64,000 bases of DNA from the NCBI GenBank assembly GCA_030268105.1, contig BSDZ01000011.1, positions 3,323,001 to 3,387,000 on the forward strand, read 5' to 3'. Positions 12,416 to 23,100 of this stretch are shown here, piece after piece. Positions within the stretch are counted from its first letter, which is position 1, and each line of letters starts with the position of its first letter. The stretch is from Volvox africanus. Taxonomy: Eukaryota; Chlorophyta; Chlorophyceae; Chlamydomonadales; Volvocaceae. The translations under genes were made by a program, and so were the position numbers. Under the pieces are notes generated by a model that did no database searches, was not told where the DNA came from, and saw nothing but the letters and a program-made list of their open reading frames with translations.

Positions 12416-13640
12416 GGTAGGGGGTGAGGTCGGGTACGAAGTCCTGCCCGATGCCTTATTGTGCGTTTCTCATCAAGTCAGTCGTGGGGGAAGTAGACAT
12501 GGAGGGTGGGAAGGGAAGTCGGTTTTTGACTGTAATTCACTAGATGGCGAATCCTGCCCTTCAAGTGGCGGAAGTCAGTGGTAACAATAGATGGCTGACA
12601 GTTAGCGCACGGCCATGTGAAGGGTGAACGCCCACGAGGGGTGCCGTGCGGGTTCAGGGTTCGACCTGGTGGCAGCAAACGTTAGGTGACACTGGAAAGC
12701 AGCGCGATGGATTGAAGGGACTTGCGCCCCGGCTGGCTATTGCTTTAACGTTGGATGGGTTCCAACCATATGGCAAGGTGCTGGCTGCACGTTCGCTATG
12801 GCAGCCGTAGTAAAAGAGTGCCGGCGGGGACAGCCAAGTTGTGCTGCGTGCACGCATGCACCAGCTACCCACGCGTGAGCATGCGCAACGTCATCAGGCT
12901 GACACACCTCCGCTAACCGAGAGTCTAGCCAGGAGCGAGAGGAGTGGGTGGCTGGTGGGCGTGGTATGGATCCACCATTCGCATGCATGGCCTGCACTGG
13001 CCATGCCATGCCACGCCATCCCACAACACGCCATGCCGCAATGCGTGGCCTCAAGAATTCGCTTGCAACTTTGATGGTGTGAAGAGCATTAAAACGCAGC
13101 CGGTAATGCGGCGTGGACATGACTCGCTGAGCTGAGTTCTGTTCTCGTTGGAAAGTGCTTTACCTATATAACGTGTGGTCATCCAGTGATTCCGCACGAG
13201 GACATAGATTGCACTGCAGCGCAGCGCGTCCTGGATTTATGGACCGCCGTGCGAGGCAGTGCCCGTCGTTGCCGGCTCATCACTCCGGATGACCGCAAAC
13301 GCAGTGTGGCTTCTGGCGTCATCTCTATGCTCTTCTACCCGGAGATGCATACATGTTTGGTGGACGATGCGGTTGAGTGTGGCAATCATAAGCAAGTGCA
13401 AGTGCATGCGGCGGCGGTGGACTGTTTGTGTGCTGTCAAGTTACTTCCACTTACGTTTTCCGCAAGCGGTGGAGTAACGTGCTCCATCAAGTAGTTCGTG
13501 CATGCAAAAACATGAATCAGGTTGCGGTGTGCAGTGCGGGACGTTGAGCTAATTTTGCTATTTTCGTCATCTTCCAGAATCCAAAAGCACGAGTCTCCGT
13601 ACTCCTCTCCTCCAACGCATCTCTTTTGCGGTTCTGCTAG
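12416..13640 (+). CDS. Possible multi-exon gene of unknown function (partial model)
   Basis: Four segments bounded by usable AG/GT sites join without a stop: 12416-12476, 12658-12777, 13225-13395 and 13578-13640 (TAG). The three introns between them are all phase 0. The joined translation has ordinary protein composition, for example the segment at 12658-12777 with STWWQQTLGDTGK and LAIALTLDGFQPYG, and 13225-13395 with RLITPDDRKRSVASG. A further upstream piece ending at 12360 (donor GTCAGC) fits the phase of the first segment. I recognise no family. Several donors (GTCAGT, GTGCAA) are weak and the start is not found, so this may be wrong in part or entirely. Confidence 0.3.
12984..13040. repeat. 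Short CCATGCC-type degenerate repeat
   Basis: Several near copies of CCATGCCA / CACGCCAT lie in a row. It is within what would be an intron of the uncertain gene at 12.4-13.6 kb. Confidence 0.5.
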
Positions 13641-14003
13641 CCTGTGTCTAAGTTTGGTGGATACCTCCCCCCGAGGCAACGATGGCGGCGCTGCGGTGTC
13701 TGGGTCGATACGTGCGTGCACATTTCTCTTTGGCGCGAAAACTGGTTCTTCTGTGGCTAGATAGGTATCTCCGATATTTGTCTTCTTCACCCTCTCCGCA
13801 TTTGCCAAATGAAAGATACTTGTTTGCATGGGCGCTGCACAAGAAGCACCCATGTTTAAACGTCCTAATCCTAGCACCGTGGGGTTTAGATGTTGTGGTA
13901 CATTATTGCTGGTATTTCTTGCTGCAGCGTCATGTTATCTGGCAGCTGCGTGCGCTGACTTGACTCGCATAAGGTAGGAATCTCGACGTCAGGGCTTTAG
14001 GAA
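13641..14003. other. Unique sequence up to the left edge of the tandem array
   Basis: About 360 bases with no gene I can support. Open frames of 60-160 codons overlap here on both strands without motifs. The sequence is not part of the repeat unit. Confidence 0.5.
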
Positions 14004-14180
14004 GGACGGGGATGAAGTATGCGAGACGGGGAATGGGGAACGAGAGACGGGAGACGGGGGATGAGGGCCTGAGTCCGGGGTCCGGGATCCGGGGTCCAGG
14101 GGCCGAGGACGGGAAACGAGGAACGAGGGACGGGGGAGGGGGCAAGGGGCATGGGAGACGGCGGACGGGAAACGGGGGAT
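14004..14180 (+). repeat. Right half of the G-rich tract, at the left edge of the array
   Basis: Purine-rich, degenerate GACGGGG / GGGAACGAG / GGGGTCC repeats. Only the right half of the tract is present here, because the array starts within it. Confidence 0.8.
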
Positions 14181-15088
14181 GTTCCCACGTGTATGTATAT
14201 GGGTGTGTGTTGTTATTACGAGATTTACACCGATTTGCATCCTTTCTTTCTATCACTTTTCTAACACCACTACGGACAGGGTCCGAAAATGGGGTGACCA
14301 GGCATCCTGTGCCTGCACTGCCAATCCATCCCCTCTCTAGGGGCCTCCGCTTCCTTCTGCCCAGCCTCCATACGCCCACCTTATGGGTGTGTAATAAAAT
14401 AAACGAACAAAGGAATAACCCCACGATCCAGGTGGCAGACATCCATCACTTCACAGCCACCTTCCTTAAATATAGAAACAAGGTCCGCCAATAAAAAAAC
14501 ATCAGCACTATCATGAATATCATTATCCCAGTAACGCCACAACTGGGCGCTTGCTTGCTAGGGATAACACGCGAAGAAGAATCTACGTTCCTGTTACGGA
14601 TGAGGGGGGAATCACTATGCTGCAGCTGCAGCAAGTTGCTGAATTGTGTCTCGCCATCAAACAGCCAGTACCTTGGAATTCGACAGCATTCCGCAGCACT
14701 TCTGAGTCCACAATCCTTTCCCCCATCTTCCCTCGGCGCCTTAATTACTTGGGAAGTGCACGCACGCCATCATTTCTACGAATGAAGTAAAGCACACCCA
14801 GCACGCTAGCTAGCTGTAGGTCCTACTAAAGTATTGACAATGGATGCGGGTTTACCAACCCACCTTGCCAATAATGAACGCACCGTAAAAAGAAAAACCT
14901 AGGAAAAAGCGAAGCTAGCTGCTCATGAAGGAAGTATACATACGGGGAATACGGGGAAAACCAAAACACACACGAATGTTTTAGCATCGAGCTAACTATC
15001 CTGCTGTATGTCTCGCTGAATCAAAGGAGTACGAATGAAGCGCTCAAAATGAAAGAGGGCAGGCATGCGATTGCCACGTCATGAGGCC
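14181..15088. other. Unit spacer downstream of the coiled-coil gene (unit 1)
   Basis: No gene is called. Open frames up to 160 codons run on both strands, but they start in the G-rich tract or lack any motif or splice pattern. On the - strand this is where the 3' untranslated region of the coiled-coil gene should end. The same sequence recurs in every unit. Confidence 0.5.
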
Positions 15089-15471
15089 CTACTCAAACCG
15101 CCTCATCTCGATCATCTGCAGAATCATCTGCTGTTCACCTGCTGCCGGAAGTCCCACTCAGCCTGCCCCCAATACAGAGCAGCGCAGGTGGCATACGAAA
15201 CGTCCTGGCAGCAGAAGGCCGCCATCCATAAACGAATTAGCACCCAAGACCTGGGCTAGAGGTGCGGTTGGCATCTCATATCGATCTACCACGAAGCCAT
15301 CATACGGAAATCAGAAAATTACCGGCTGCTGCACAGCAAAAGCCATACTTGTGTGCCACCTACCCATCCCCCCTCGCTCGAGTCTCTCTTGATATATCTT
15401 TTTAATCACCTCGTCCCACGCCTCAGTCCTGATCATGGAGCCCATCCAGAACCCCCCGCCCCCCAAACACG
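15089..15471 (-). other. Candidate extra 3' exons of the coiled-coil gene (unit 1)
   Basis: Three - strand segments fit together in phase: 15364-15471 (with GGFWMGSMIRTEAWDEVIKK), 15197-15255 (with LGANSFMDGGLLLPGRF) and 15089-15130 (QMILQMIEMRRFE, then TAG). The first two are joined by a phase 1 intron with a GTAGGT donor; the second and third by a 66-nt phase 0 intron. They read more like protein than the last 20 residues of the core model. I could not find a strong GT donor linking the core to them; a GC donor near 15550 would be needed. They may be the true C terminus, a separate small gene, or chance. Confidence 0.35.
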
Positions 15472-15505
15472 CTGAATTGTCGCGCACTCAGCAAGTATGT
15501 AGTGC

Positions 15506-17379
15506 TCATCTGCCAGACGTGGGTCTGCTGCAGGCAGCCGTGCCCGTCCGTCCTGCAGCCTGCGACTCGCGACGCCAAAGAGCATCCTTCAGCTCCTCGC
15601 ACCTTCTCGACCAAGACTCATTCACTTCGCGCAGCTCCACCTTCAGGCAGCGGATCTCCTCGCGGCGATCCACTCTAGCCAAGGAGCGCTCCCGGGCGAT
15701 GGTGACCTTGGCCTCCACTAGTTGCGCCCGCAGCTCCACATTCTCGGCAGTCGCCTCGGCCCTTATGGACCACGCCGACGCCTTCCCCTCCCACACCTCC
15801 GACAGCTGAAGCTTCAAGCGCGCCACCATTCTCATGGCGCCATCATAATCCGCCGTGGCATCAGCGGCACGTTTTTCCGTGCAGGTCACGAGATGCTTCA
15901 GGCGGCCAATCTCCTCCGTCAGATTTTCCTGTATGTGGGCAGCAGTGGGTAGGTACATACATACGTGGGTATATCGCAGCAGTTCACAAGGATCAGCGTT
16001 AGGTACACGCATCACATCAGGCCGTGCCGTGCGTCGGGCGGGTACACACAAACACGCCAACCGCCTTACCTTTATCATGCAGTTGTCCTTCTCCATGGCT
16101 TGCACCTGCAGGGCCGTGTCCTGCACGATCTTCTCCTGCCTCACCATCTTCGCTCTCAGAAAGTCGAGCTCAAAGTCCTTGTTTTCCAGCTCCACCCGGA
16201 ACTCCTGACCCTCCTGCTCGTTCCTCCTAGCGAAAGCCTTCAGCTTCGAGCGCATATCCTCCTCTCTTGCCTGCGTGTTGATGGACCCAGCAGATGTGTA
16301 CAACCATGCACTTCAGGAACGACGTTTTCAATACACATGCATGGCTAGGCGTGGCTGCATACGTACATGTCAAGCCCGTTCCCTCGCGGCGCGGCCCCCT
16401 CACCTTCCATTCGTTGTTCTCCTTGTGCAGCATTTTGATCGTAGACTTCGCCGCCTGGAGGTCCATGGCCAGCTGCGCAGACTTCGCCGCCTCCATGGTG
16501 GCCGCCTCCATGGCGGCCTGCACCTCCTGCCGCAACTTCTCCGTGGTCACTACCTCGGTCTTCAGCTTGGAGAGTGCACAGGCCGCCTTCGCCTCCGCGG
16601 TGCAGACCCGGGCCTGCGCATCAGTCCTGATGACCTCTTCCTTGACCTGCGGCAAGGCAAAAGGACGACCACATGGGTTCATCAAGTTGCGAGAGTGCCA
16701 CCTGTCATCTAAATAAATGAATAAATATTTATATAAACACTTAATACACATATCGCACATCCTTGCCCATTGGTACGCACCCTTGCAAGGCCGCCCGCAA
16801 GGAGACTCACCCGCCATTGGCTTCGCTCCTGCTGGGCGACCTGCTCTGCGCTCCTCAGACGTGAAGTCAGCATGGACACCTGCTGCTCATGGTCCGCCTG
16901 AAGCACCCGCACGTTGGCCTCCGCGAGCTGCGTCTGCTGCTGCAGCGCTGCCATCTGCAGCTGCAGCACCTCCGTCCGCTGGCCTGCTGCCGCAAGGGCC
17001 TCCTCACTGCTTGCCTGCAGGGCCTCAATGACCGTCTTCAGGGTCCCCACTTCAACCTCCAACCTCGACTGAAGCCGCCACGCTGAGGTGACGCGCTGTT
17101 GGAACCAGGGCAACTCGACCTTCGCAATGAACGGGACGGGGGAGGGTGAAGACAGCGTTAGTGAATCATCATCAGCCCGCCCCTCGATCAAAGAAACGAA
17201 TAACCCCACAGCATCAGGCCCCCTGCTCTCCTCTGCTGGCTGAGGGTCCAGCTCCCAACCCCGCCGCTGTACACCCCCGCCCCCCCATGTGCCCTCGCTC
17301 TCACCTTAGCCTTATAGGCCAGCTGCTGCAGCTTCTTGTTGCCGATTGGGAGCGTGTACCTCACACGCAAAGGAGCCAT
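15506..17379 (-). CDS. Long coiled-coil protein of unknown family, array copy 1
   Basis: Core model, five exons on the - strand: 17305-17379, 16811-17119, 16404-16646, 16070-16270, 15506-15928 (TGA), 416 residues. Every intron (185, 164, 133, 141 nt) is phase 0 with GTGAG or GTAAG donors. After a short basic start (MAPLRVRYTLP), residues 26 to about 400 are almost unbroken heptad-like sequence rich in E, Q, A, L, K and R without proline, as in long coiled coils of cytoskeletal, basal-body or scaffold proteins; no family is recognised. The chosen ATG lies 3 bases inside an exon, so upstream coding exons are possible: 17747-17848 and 18253-18459 (starting MLWVEVAG) also join in phase 0, which would give about 520 residues. 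The last 20 residues (after RRESQ) look like read-through and may be replaced by the candidate 3' exons. Confidence 0.8.
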
Positions 17380-17746
17380 CTCCTGACGACACAAGGAAGG
17401 GCAGACAAGTGGACTGGTTATATGCACGAGCAGCAGGCGGCATAAGAACGATAAAAGCCCGGATGATCCACGTGCAGACCAAGATAAGGATAGAAATCAT
17501 CACGCGCCCATCGCGCGCTGTCGCACCCATCGTCCCCAATCACCATGCACTCGGCAGATGCGTTTGTGATACTCGTGCGTCGTCACCGCTCCCATCATCT
17601 GGCAACAGTGTTCCTAATGTGCATATATATGTGTGCACATGTATGTGTATATTCACATATTGCTCGAGTGCAGCCACGCTTGCAGTCAGCCAGCAGCTTC
17701 GATTTAGTTAATGACTCGATCAGCAGCAGCGGGCGAAGAGGCTTAC

Positions 17747-18459
17747 CTCGAGCGAGCAAAACAAGACACCTTCAGCACCGGTACTCGGCAACCTCCGTCC
17801 GTCAGCAACCTCGCTCAAAGGTTGTGACGTGTATAAGGACGATGAAGTCTTGAGTCAATACCCTATAATGAAAACAAAGGAACAACAGCCATCACATATG
17901 GCCCCGATGCCGAGGAATAAAGGTCCCACGGTACGCACATACACACACAGAGGCAGGAGCGGCGTCCCAACACCACAACGCACGTTGCCCAAGCAAATCG
18001 TGCGTATTCTGTCTGATACCGCACATACTTTGCGCGTAAGCAGCAGAAGTCAGCCACAATGCAGTATGCTGCAAGTGCGGGGGTAACTTATGATTTGGCG
18101 AAGCTAAGCAAGCGCAGGGATGCCGCTCCAGCCTCGACTTGCTAGCTTGCGCATCCCGCGCGCATCCCGGCTTCCAGCCGCGTAATAAACAGACACAAAG
18201 CCAAGTACAATGCCATCATATCATGTGTGCATTTGTTCCTTTCTTTGCGTACCTCAAGACGGCACGTTGTGACAAAACACGAAACCTGGTCCGTTGGCTT
18301 TGAAGTAGGCTTTGAAGCACCAGAATTCAACGAACTGCAGGCAAATGGTAAGAGACGGTAAGGTCTATCGTATGTCGCCGAGCTTCGGGCAGTGTGAGTT
18401 CCCAAGGCACGGACGACGGTCCGGTCCCAGTGTTCCCCAGCCACTTCAACCCATAACAT
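17747..18459 (-). other. Candidate 5' exons of the coiled-coil gene (unit 1)
   Basis: 17747-17848 ends in a strong donor (CTCGAG|GTAAGC) whose next acceptor is the exon carrying the core ATG, so it is very likely transcribed. It is open for 34 codons in the same frame but has no ATG. 18253-18459 opens with an ATG and ends with a GTACGC donor, also phase 0. The acceptor between them (CTCAAG) is weak. The only unit-to-unit change seen in the first exon (T to G at 35740 in unit 4) is silent in this frame (Arg AGG to CGG). A TATAAAG on the - strand at 18680-18686 could be the promoter. Confidence 0.4.
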
Positions 18460-19598
18460 GTTCGTGAAGACAATTTAAATCCCAGTGCAATGGAGGCCGC
18501 AAGCTAAGAAAACAACCTTGACAAACAAGGACGAAACCTCGCTCCCCCGAGCAACCCGGGGTCCCGAGGCGAAACCCAGCAGCAGCCAATATAAACACAC
18601 TCAACAACAAGCCGCAGTTCAATTCCTCATGTACCTATAAGTTGGATGACTCGGAACTTTCCGCAATGTTGGCTGTTGGCTTTATAGGCTGTGAGCCGCC
18701 TGAAAATCAACAACCTACATTACAGACATGCAAACTATTTGATCAGTCGTAGGATCAACATAAGCGATTCCCAAGGCAGAACAGCAGACCAAAAGGTGTA
18801 CCCGATGCCCGTGCACACTTGGACGGGTCGCACAAAGCCAGTCGATACAAGACCATCAGCAAGGATGCAGATTGCTTGATCTACTCACCAAGGAAGGGAT
18901 GCCGCCGCGCAGCCCTCACAATACGACTTTGCTGTAGGAGTTAGAACTTACTGGCTGTGCAGTTGGCGAATGCAATAATCCAGGAAACGGATTATCAGTA
19001 ACAAGCTACACTTGCAACGAAACGTTGTAGTATTGCATGTGAATTGGGCGACAATGCGCTCTTTATCCCAATCGCTTCCGCGGTTGTACGTCTTACGGCA
19101 ACCAGTGCGTCAAGACGAAGTTTCATCCACGATATCAGCGCATCTCAATACTGACGTTGGCGTAGTTTAATGTATTTTGGGAGTTGGATCCGAAACCTTG
19201 CGTCTCGTAGTGGAGGTGTGTACTCATCCATGTTGCGGCCATGCACACTCATTAGCCTCCCGCCCATCGCACTCGTTCTTCACATCCCCGCGCCTTTGCT
19301 CATCTGCTCCATCGGGAAGGTTTGAAAGCTTTTCCGTTTTCACATTCACTCCACTGAGATCCTTTCAATTTTCTGACACTAGTCATCGCCGGTTCCGTCC
19401 CCCTCTTCCCCCTCTTTCTGCTGCATCTCGGATGGCCATCATCCTCATCATGCCGCACTATACATTTTATAAGTTGTTATTCGTGCATTATCCTCCTGGA
19501 ATAATCGAATGGCGATTGACCAAGTGGGTTACGGCTCTGTACAATCCACCCATTCCGAATCCCAGCCGCACTGCTGTGCCCTACCCGAAATCTCTATG
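18460..19598. other. Unit spacer upstream of the coiled-coil gene (unit 1)
   Basis: About 1.1 kb in which I find no gene. It is expected to hold the promoter of the - strand gene. Open frames on the + strand between 19177 and 19700 run into the TGTATGGG minisatellite and show no motif. Confidence 0.5.
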
Positions 19599-19668
19599 TG
19601 TATGGGTGTATGGGTGTATGGGTGTATGGGTGTATGGGTGTATGGGTGTATGGGTGTATGGGTGTATG
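19599..19668 (+). repeat. TGTATGGG minisatellite, 8 full copies (unit 1)
   Basis: Perfect 8-bp tandem repeat ending in a partial TGTATG. The same locus lies at 25581, 31563, 37545, 43519, 49502, 55485 and 61444 in units 2-8, with 8, 8, 7, 8, 8, 4 and 4 full copies. These changes explain the 8- and 32-bp steps in unit length. Confidence 0.97.
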
Positions 19669-19837
19669 TTTCCCCCTCTTCGTCCCTGATTCCCGCTCCC
19701 ATGTCATATAAACTGGAGTCATTGCAGGCGGTCGCACCGCCATGCCGCAAGCTTCTGCGCTTAGTTGTGCTAGTGATGAATGCCCTTCTTACACCATGCG
19801 GTTTAAAATGTTCGGGGGCCGGTGAGAACGAGCACCG

Positions 19838-20162
19838 ACAGGGGATGAGGAACGGAGATCACGGGCCGGAGTCCAGGGTACAGAGCACGGGGCACGGGGC
19901 ACGGAGCCGGTGGCCGATGGCCGGGGTGCGGGGTGCGGGGTGCGAGGTGCAGGGTCCGGGGGACGGGGACAGGGACGGAAATGAGGGACGGGGATGAAGT
20001 ATGCGAGACGGGGAATGGGGAACGAGAGACGGGAGACGGGGGATGAGGGCCTGAGTCCGGGGTCCGGGATCCGGGGTCCAGGGGCCGAGGACGGGAAACG
20101 AGGAACGAGGGACGGGGGAGGGGGCAAGGGGCATGGGAGACGGCGGACGGGAAACGGGGGAT
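19838..20162 (+). repeat. G-rich degenerate tract spanning the unit 1/unit 2 boundary
   Basis: About 325 bases of G-rich repeats (GGGGTGC three times, GGGACGGGG, GGGAGACGGGGG and variants) with strong G over C skew and many runs of three or more G, so G-quadruplex structures are possible on this strand. The same tract lies at every unit boundary (around 25968, 31950, 37924, 43906, 49889, 55840 and 61799). Confidence 0.9.
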
Positions 20163-23100
20163 GTTCCCACGTGTATGTATATGGGTGTGTGTTGTTATTA
20201 CGAGATTTACACCGATTTGCATCCTTTCTTTCTATCACTTTTCTAACACCACTACGGACAGGGTCCGAAAATGGGGTGACCAGGCATCCTGTGCCTGCAC
20301 TGCCAATCCATCCCCTCTCTAGGGGCCTCCGCTTCCTTCTGCCCAGCCTCCATACGCCCACCTTATGGGTGTGTAATAAAATAAACGAACAAAGGAATAA
20401 CCCCACGATCCAGGTGGCAGACATCCATCACTTCACAGCCACCTTCCTTAAATATAGAAACAAGGTCCGCCAATAAAAAAACATCAGCACTATCATGAAT
20501 ATCATTATCCCAGTAACGCCACAACTGGGCGCTTGCTTGCTAGGGATAACACGCGAAGAAGAATCTACGTTCCTGTTACGGATGAGGGGGGAATCACTAT
20601 GCTGCAGCTGCAGCAAGTTGCTGAATTGTGTCTCGCCATCAAACAGCCAGTACCTTGGAATTCGACAGCATTCCGCAGCACTTCTGAGTCCACAATCCTT
20701 TCCCCCATCTTCCCTCGGCGCCTTAATTACTTGGGAAGTGCACGCACGCCATCATTTCTACGAATGAAGTAAAGCACACCCAGCACGCTAGCTAGCTGTA
20801 GGTCCTACTAAAGTATTGACAATGGATGCGGGTTTACCAACCCACCTTGCCAATAATGAACGCACCGTAAAAAGAAAAACCTAGGAAAAAGCGAAGCTAG
20901 CTGCTCATGAAGGAAGTATACATACGGGGAATACGGGGAAAACCAAAACACACACGAATGTTTTAGCATCGAGCTAACTATCCTGCTGTATGTCTCGCTG
21001 AATCAAAGGAGTACGAATGAAGCGCTCAAAATGAAAGAGGGCAGGCATGCGATTGCCACGTCATGAGGCCCTACTCAAACCGCCTCATCTCGATCATCTG
21101 CAGAATCATCTGCTGTTCACCTGCTGCCGGAAGTCCCACTCAGCCTGCCCCCAATACAGAGCAGCGCAGGTGGCATACGAAACGTCCTGGCAGCAGAAGG
21201 CCGCCATCCATAAACGAATTAGCACCCAAGACCTGGGCTAGAGGTGCGGTTGGCATCTCATATCGATCTACCACGAAGCCATCATACGGAAATCAGAAAA
21301 TTACCGGCTGCTGCACAGCAAAAGCCATACTTGTGTGCCACCTACCCATCCCCCCTCGCTCGAGTCTCTCTTGATATATCTTTTTAATCACCTCGTCCCA
21401 CGCCTCAGTCCTGATCATGGAGCCCATCCAGAACCCCCCGCCCCCCAAACACGCTGAATTGTCGCGCACTCAGCAAGTATGTAGTGCTCATCTGCCAGAC
21501 GTGGGTCTGCTGCAGGCAGCCGTGCCCGTCCGTCCTGCAGCCTGCGACTCGCGACGCCAAAGAGCATCCTTCAGCTCCTCGCACCTTCTCGACCAAGACT
21601 CATTCACTTCGCGCAGCTCCACCTTCAGGCAGCGGATCTCCTCGCGGCGATCCACTCTAGCCAAGGAGCGCTCCCGGGCGATGGTGACCTTGGCCTCCAC
21701 TAGTTGCGCCCGCAGCTCCACATTCTCGGCAGTCGCCTCGGCCCTTATGGACCACGCCGACGCCTTCCCCTCCCACACCTCCGACAGCTGAAGCTTCAAG
21801 CGCGCCACCATTCTCATGGCGCCATCATAATCCGCCGTGGCATCAGCGGCACGTTTTTCCGTGCAGGTCACGAGATGCTTCAGGCGGCCAATCTCCTCCG
21901 TCAGATTTTCCTGTATGTGGGCAGCAGTGGGTAGGTACATACATACGTGGGTATATCGCAGCAGTTCACAAGGATCAGCGTTAGGTACACGCATCACATC
22001 AGGCCGTGCCGTGCGTCGGGCGGGTACACACAAACACGCCAACCGCCTTACCTTTATCATGCAGTTGTCCTTCTCCATGGCTTGCACCTGCAGGGCCGTG
22101 TCCTGCACGATCTTCTCCTGCCTCACCATCTTCGCTCTCAGAAAGTCGAGCTCAAAGTCCTTGTTTTCCAGCTCCACCCGGAACTCCTGACCCTCCTGCT
22201 CGTTCCTCCTAGCGAAAGCCTTCAGCTTCGAGCGCATATCCTCCTCTCTTGCCTGCGTGTTGATGGACCCAGCAGATGTGTACAACCATGCACTTCAGGA
22301 ACGACGTTTTCAATACACATGCATGGCTAGGCGTGGCTGCATACGTACATGTCAAGCCCGTTCCCTCGCGGCGCGGCCCCCTCACCTTCCATTCGTTGTT
22401 CTCCTTGTGCAGCATTTTGATCGTAGACTTCGCCGCCTGGAGGTCCATGGCCAGCTGCGCAGACTTCGCCGCCTCCATGGTGGCCGCCTCCATGGCGGCC
22501 TGCACCTCCTGCCGCAACTTCTCCGTGGTCACTACCTCGGTCTTCAGCTTGGAGAGTGCACAGGCCGCCTTCGCCTCCGCGGTGCAGACCCGGGCCTGCG
22601 CATCAGTCCTGATGACCTCTTCCTTGACCTGCGGCAAGGCAAAAGGACGACCACATGGGTTCATCAAGTTGCGAGAGTGCCACCTGTCATCTAAATAAAT
22701 GAATAAATATTTATATAAACACTTAATACACATATCGCACATCCTTGCCCATTGGTACGCACCCTTGCAAGGCCGCCCGCAAGGAGACTCACCCGCCATT
22801 GGCTTCGCTCCTGCTGGGCGACCTGCTCTGCGCTCCTCAGACGTGAAGTCAGCATGGACACCTGCTGCTCATGGTCCGCCTGAAGCACCCGCACGTTGGC
22901 CTCCGCGAGCTGCGTCTGCTGCTGCAGCGCTGCCATCTGCAGCTGCAGCACCTCCGTCCGCTGGCCTGCTGCCGCAAGGGCCTCCTCACTGCTTGCCTGC
23001 AGGGCCTCAATGACCGTCTTCAGGGTCCCCACTTCAACCTCCAACCTCGACTGAAGCCGCCACGCTGAGGTGACGCGCTGTTGGAACCAGGGCAACTCGA

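Noticed and set aside
15435..17031. Open frames of 60-145 codons on the + strand opposite the coiled-coil exons
   Set aside because: They are antisense shadows of GC-rich coding exons on the - strand, with no motif of their own.
19599..19668. TGTATGGG repeat as an interstitial telomere
   Set aside because: It differs from TTTTAGGG and TTTAGGG at several positions and varies as an ordinary minisatellite, so it is treated as such.
14004..19985. Transposon or LTR element as the repeat unit
   Set aside because: No reverse transcriptase, transposase, terminal repeats or target-site duplications are seen; the units abut directly head to tail.
19789..20424. 211-codon Pro/Arg-rich open frame on the - strand in each unit
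   Set aside because: It is the complement of the G-rich tract. Its length comes from low-complexity sequence without stops, and several overlapping frames are open at once.
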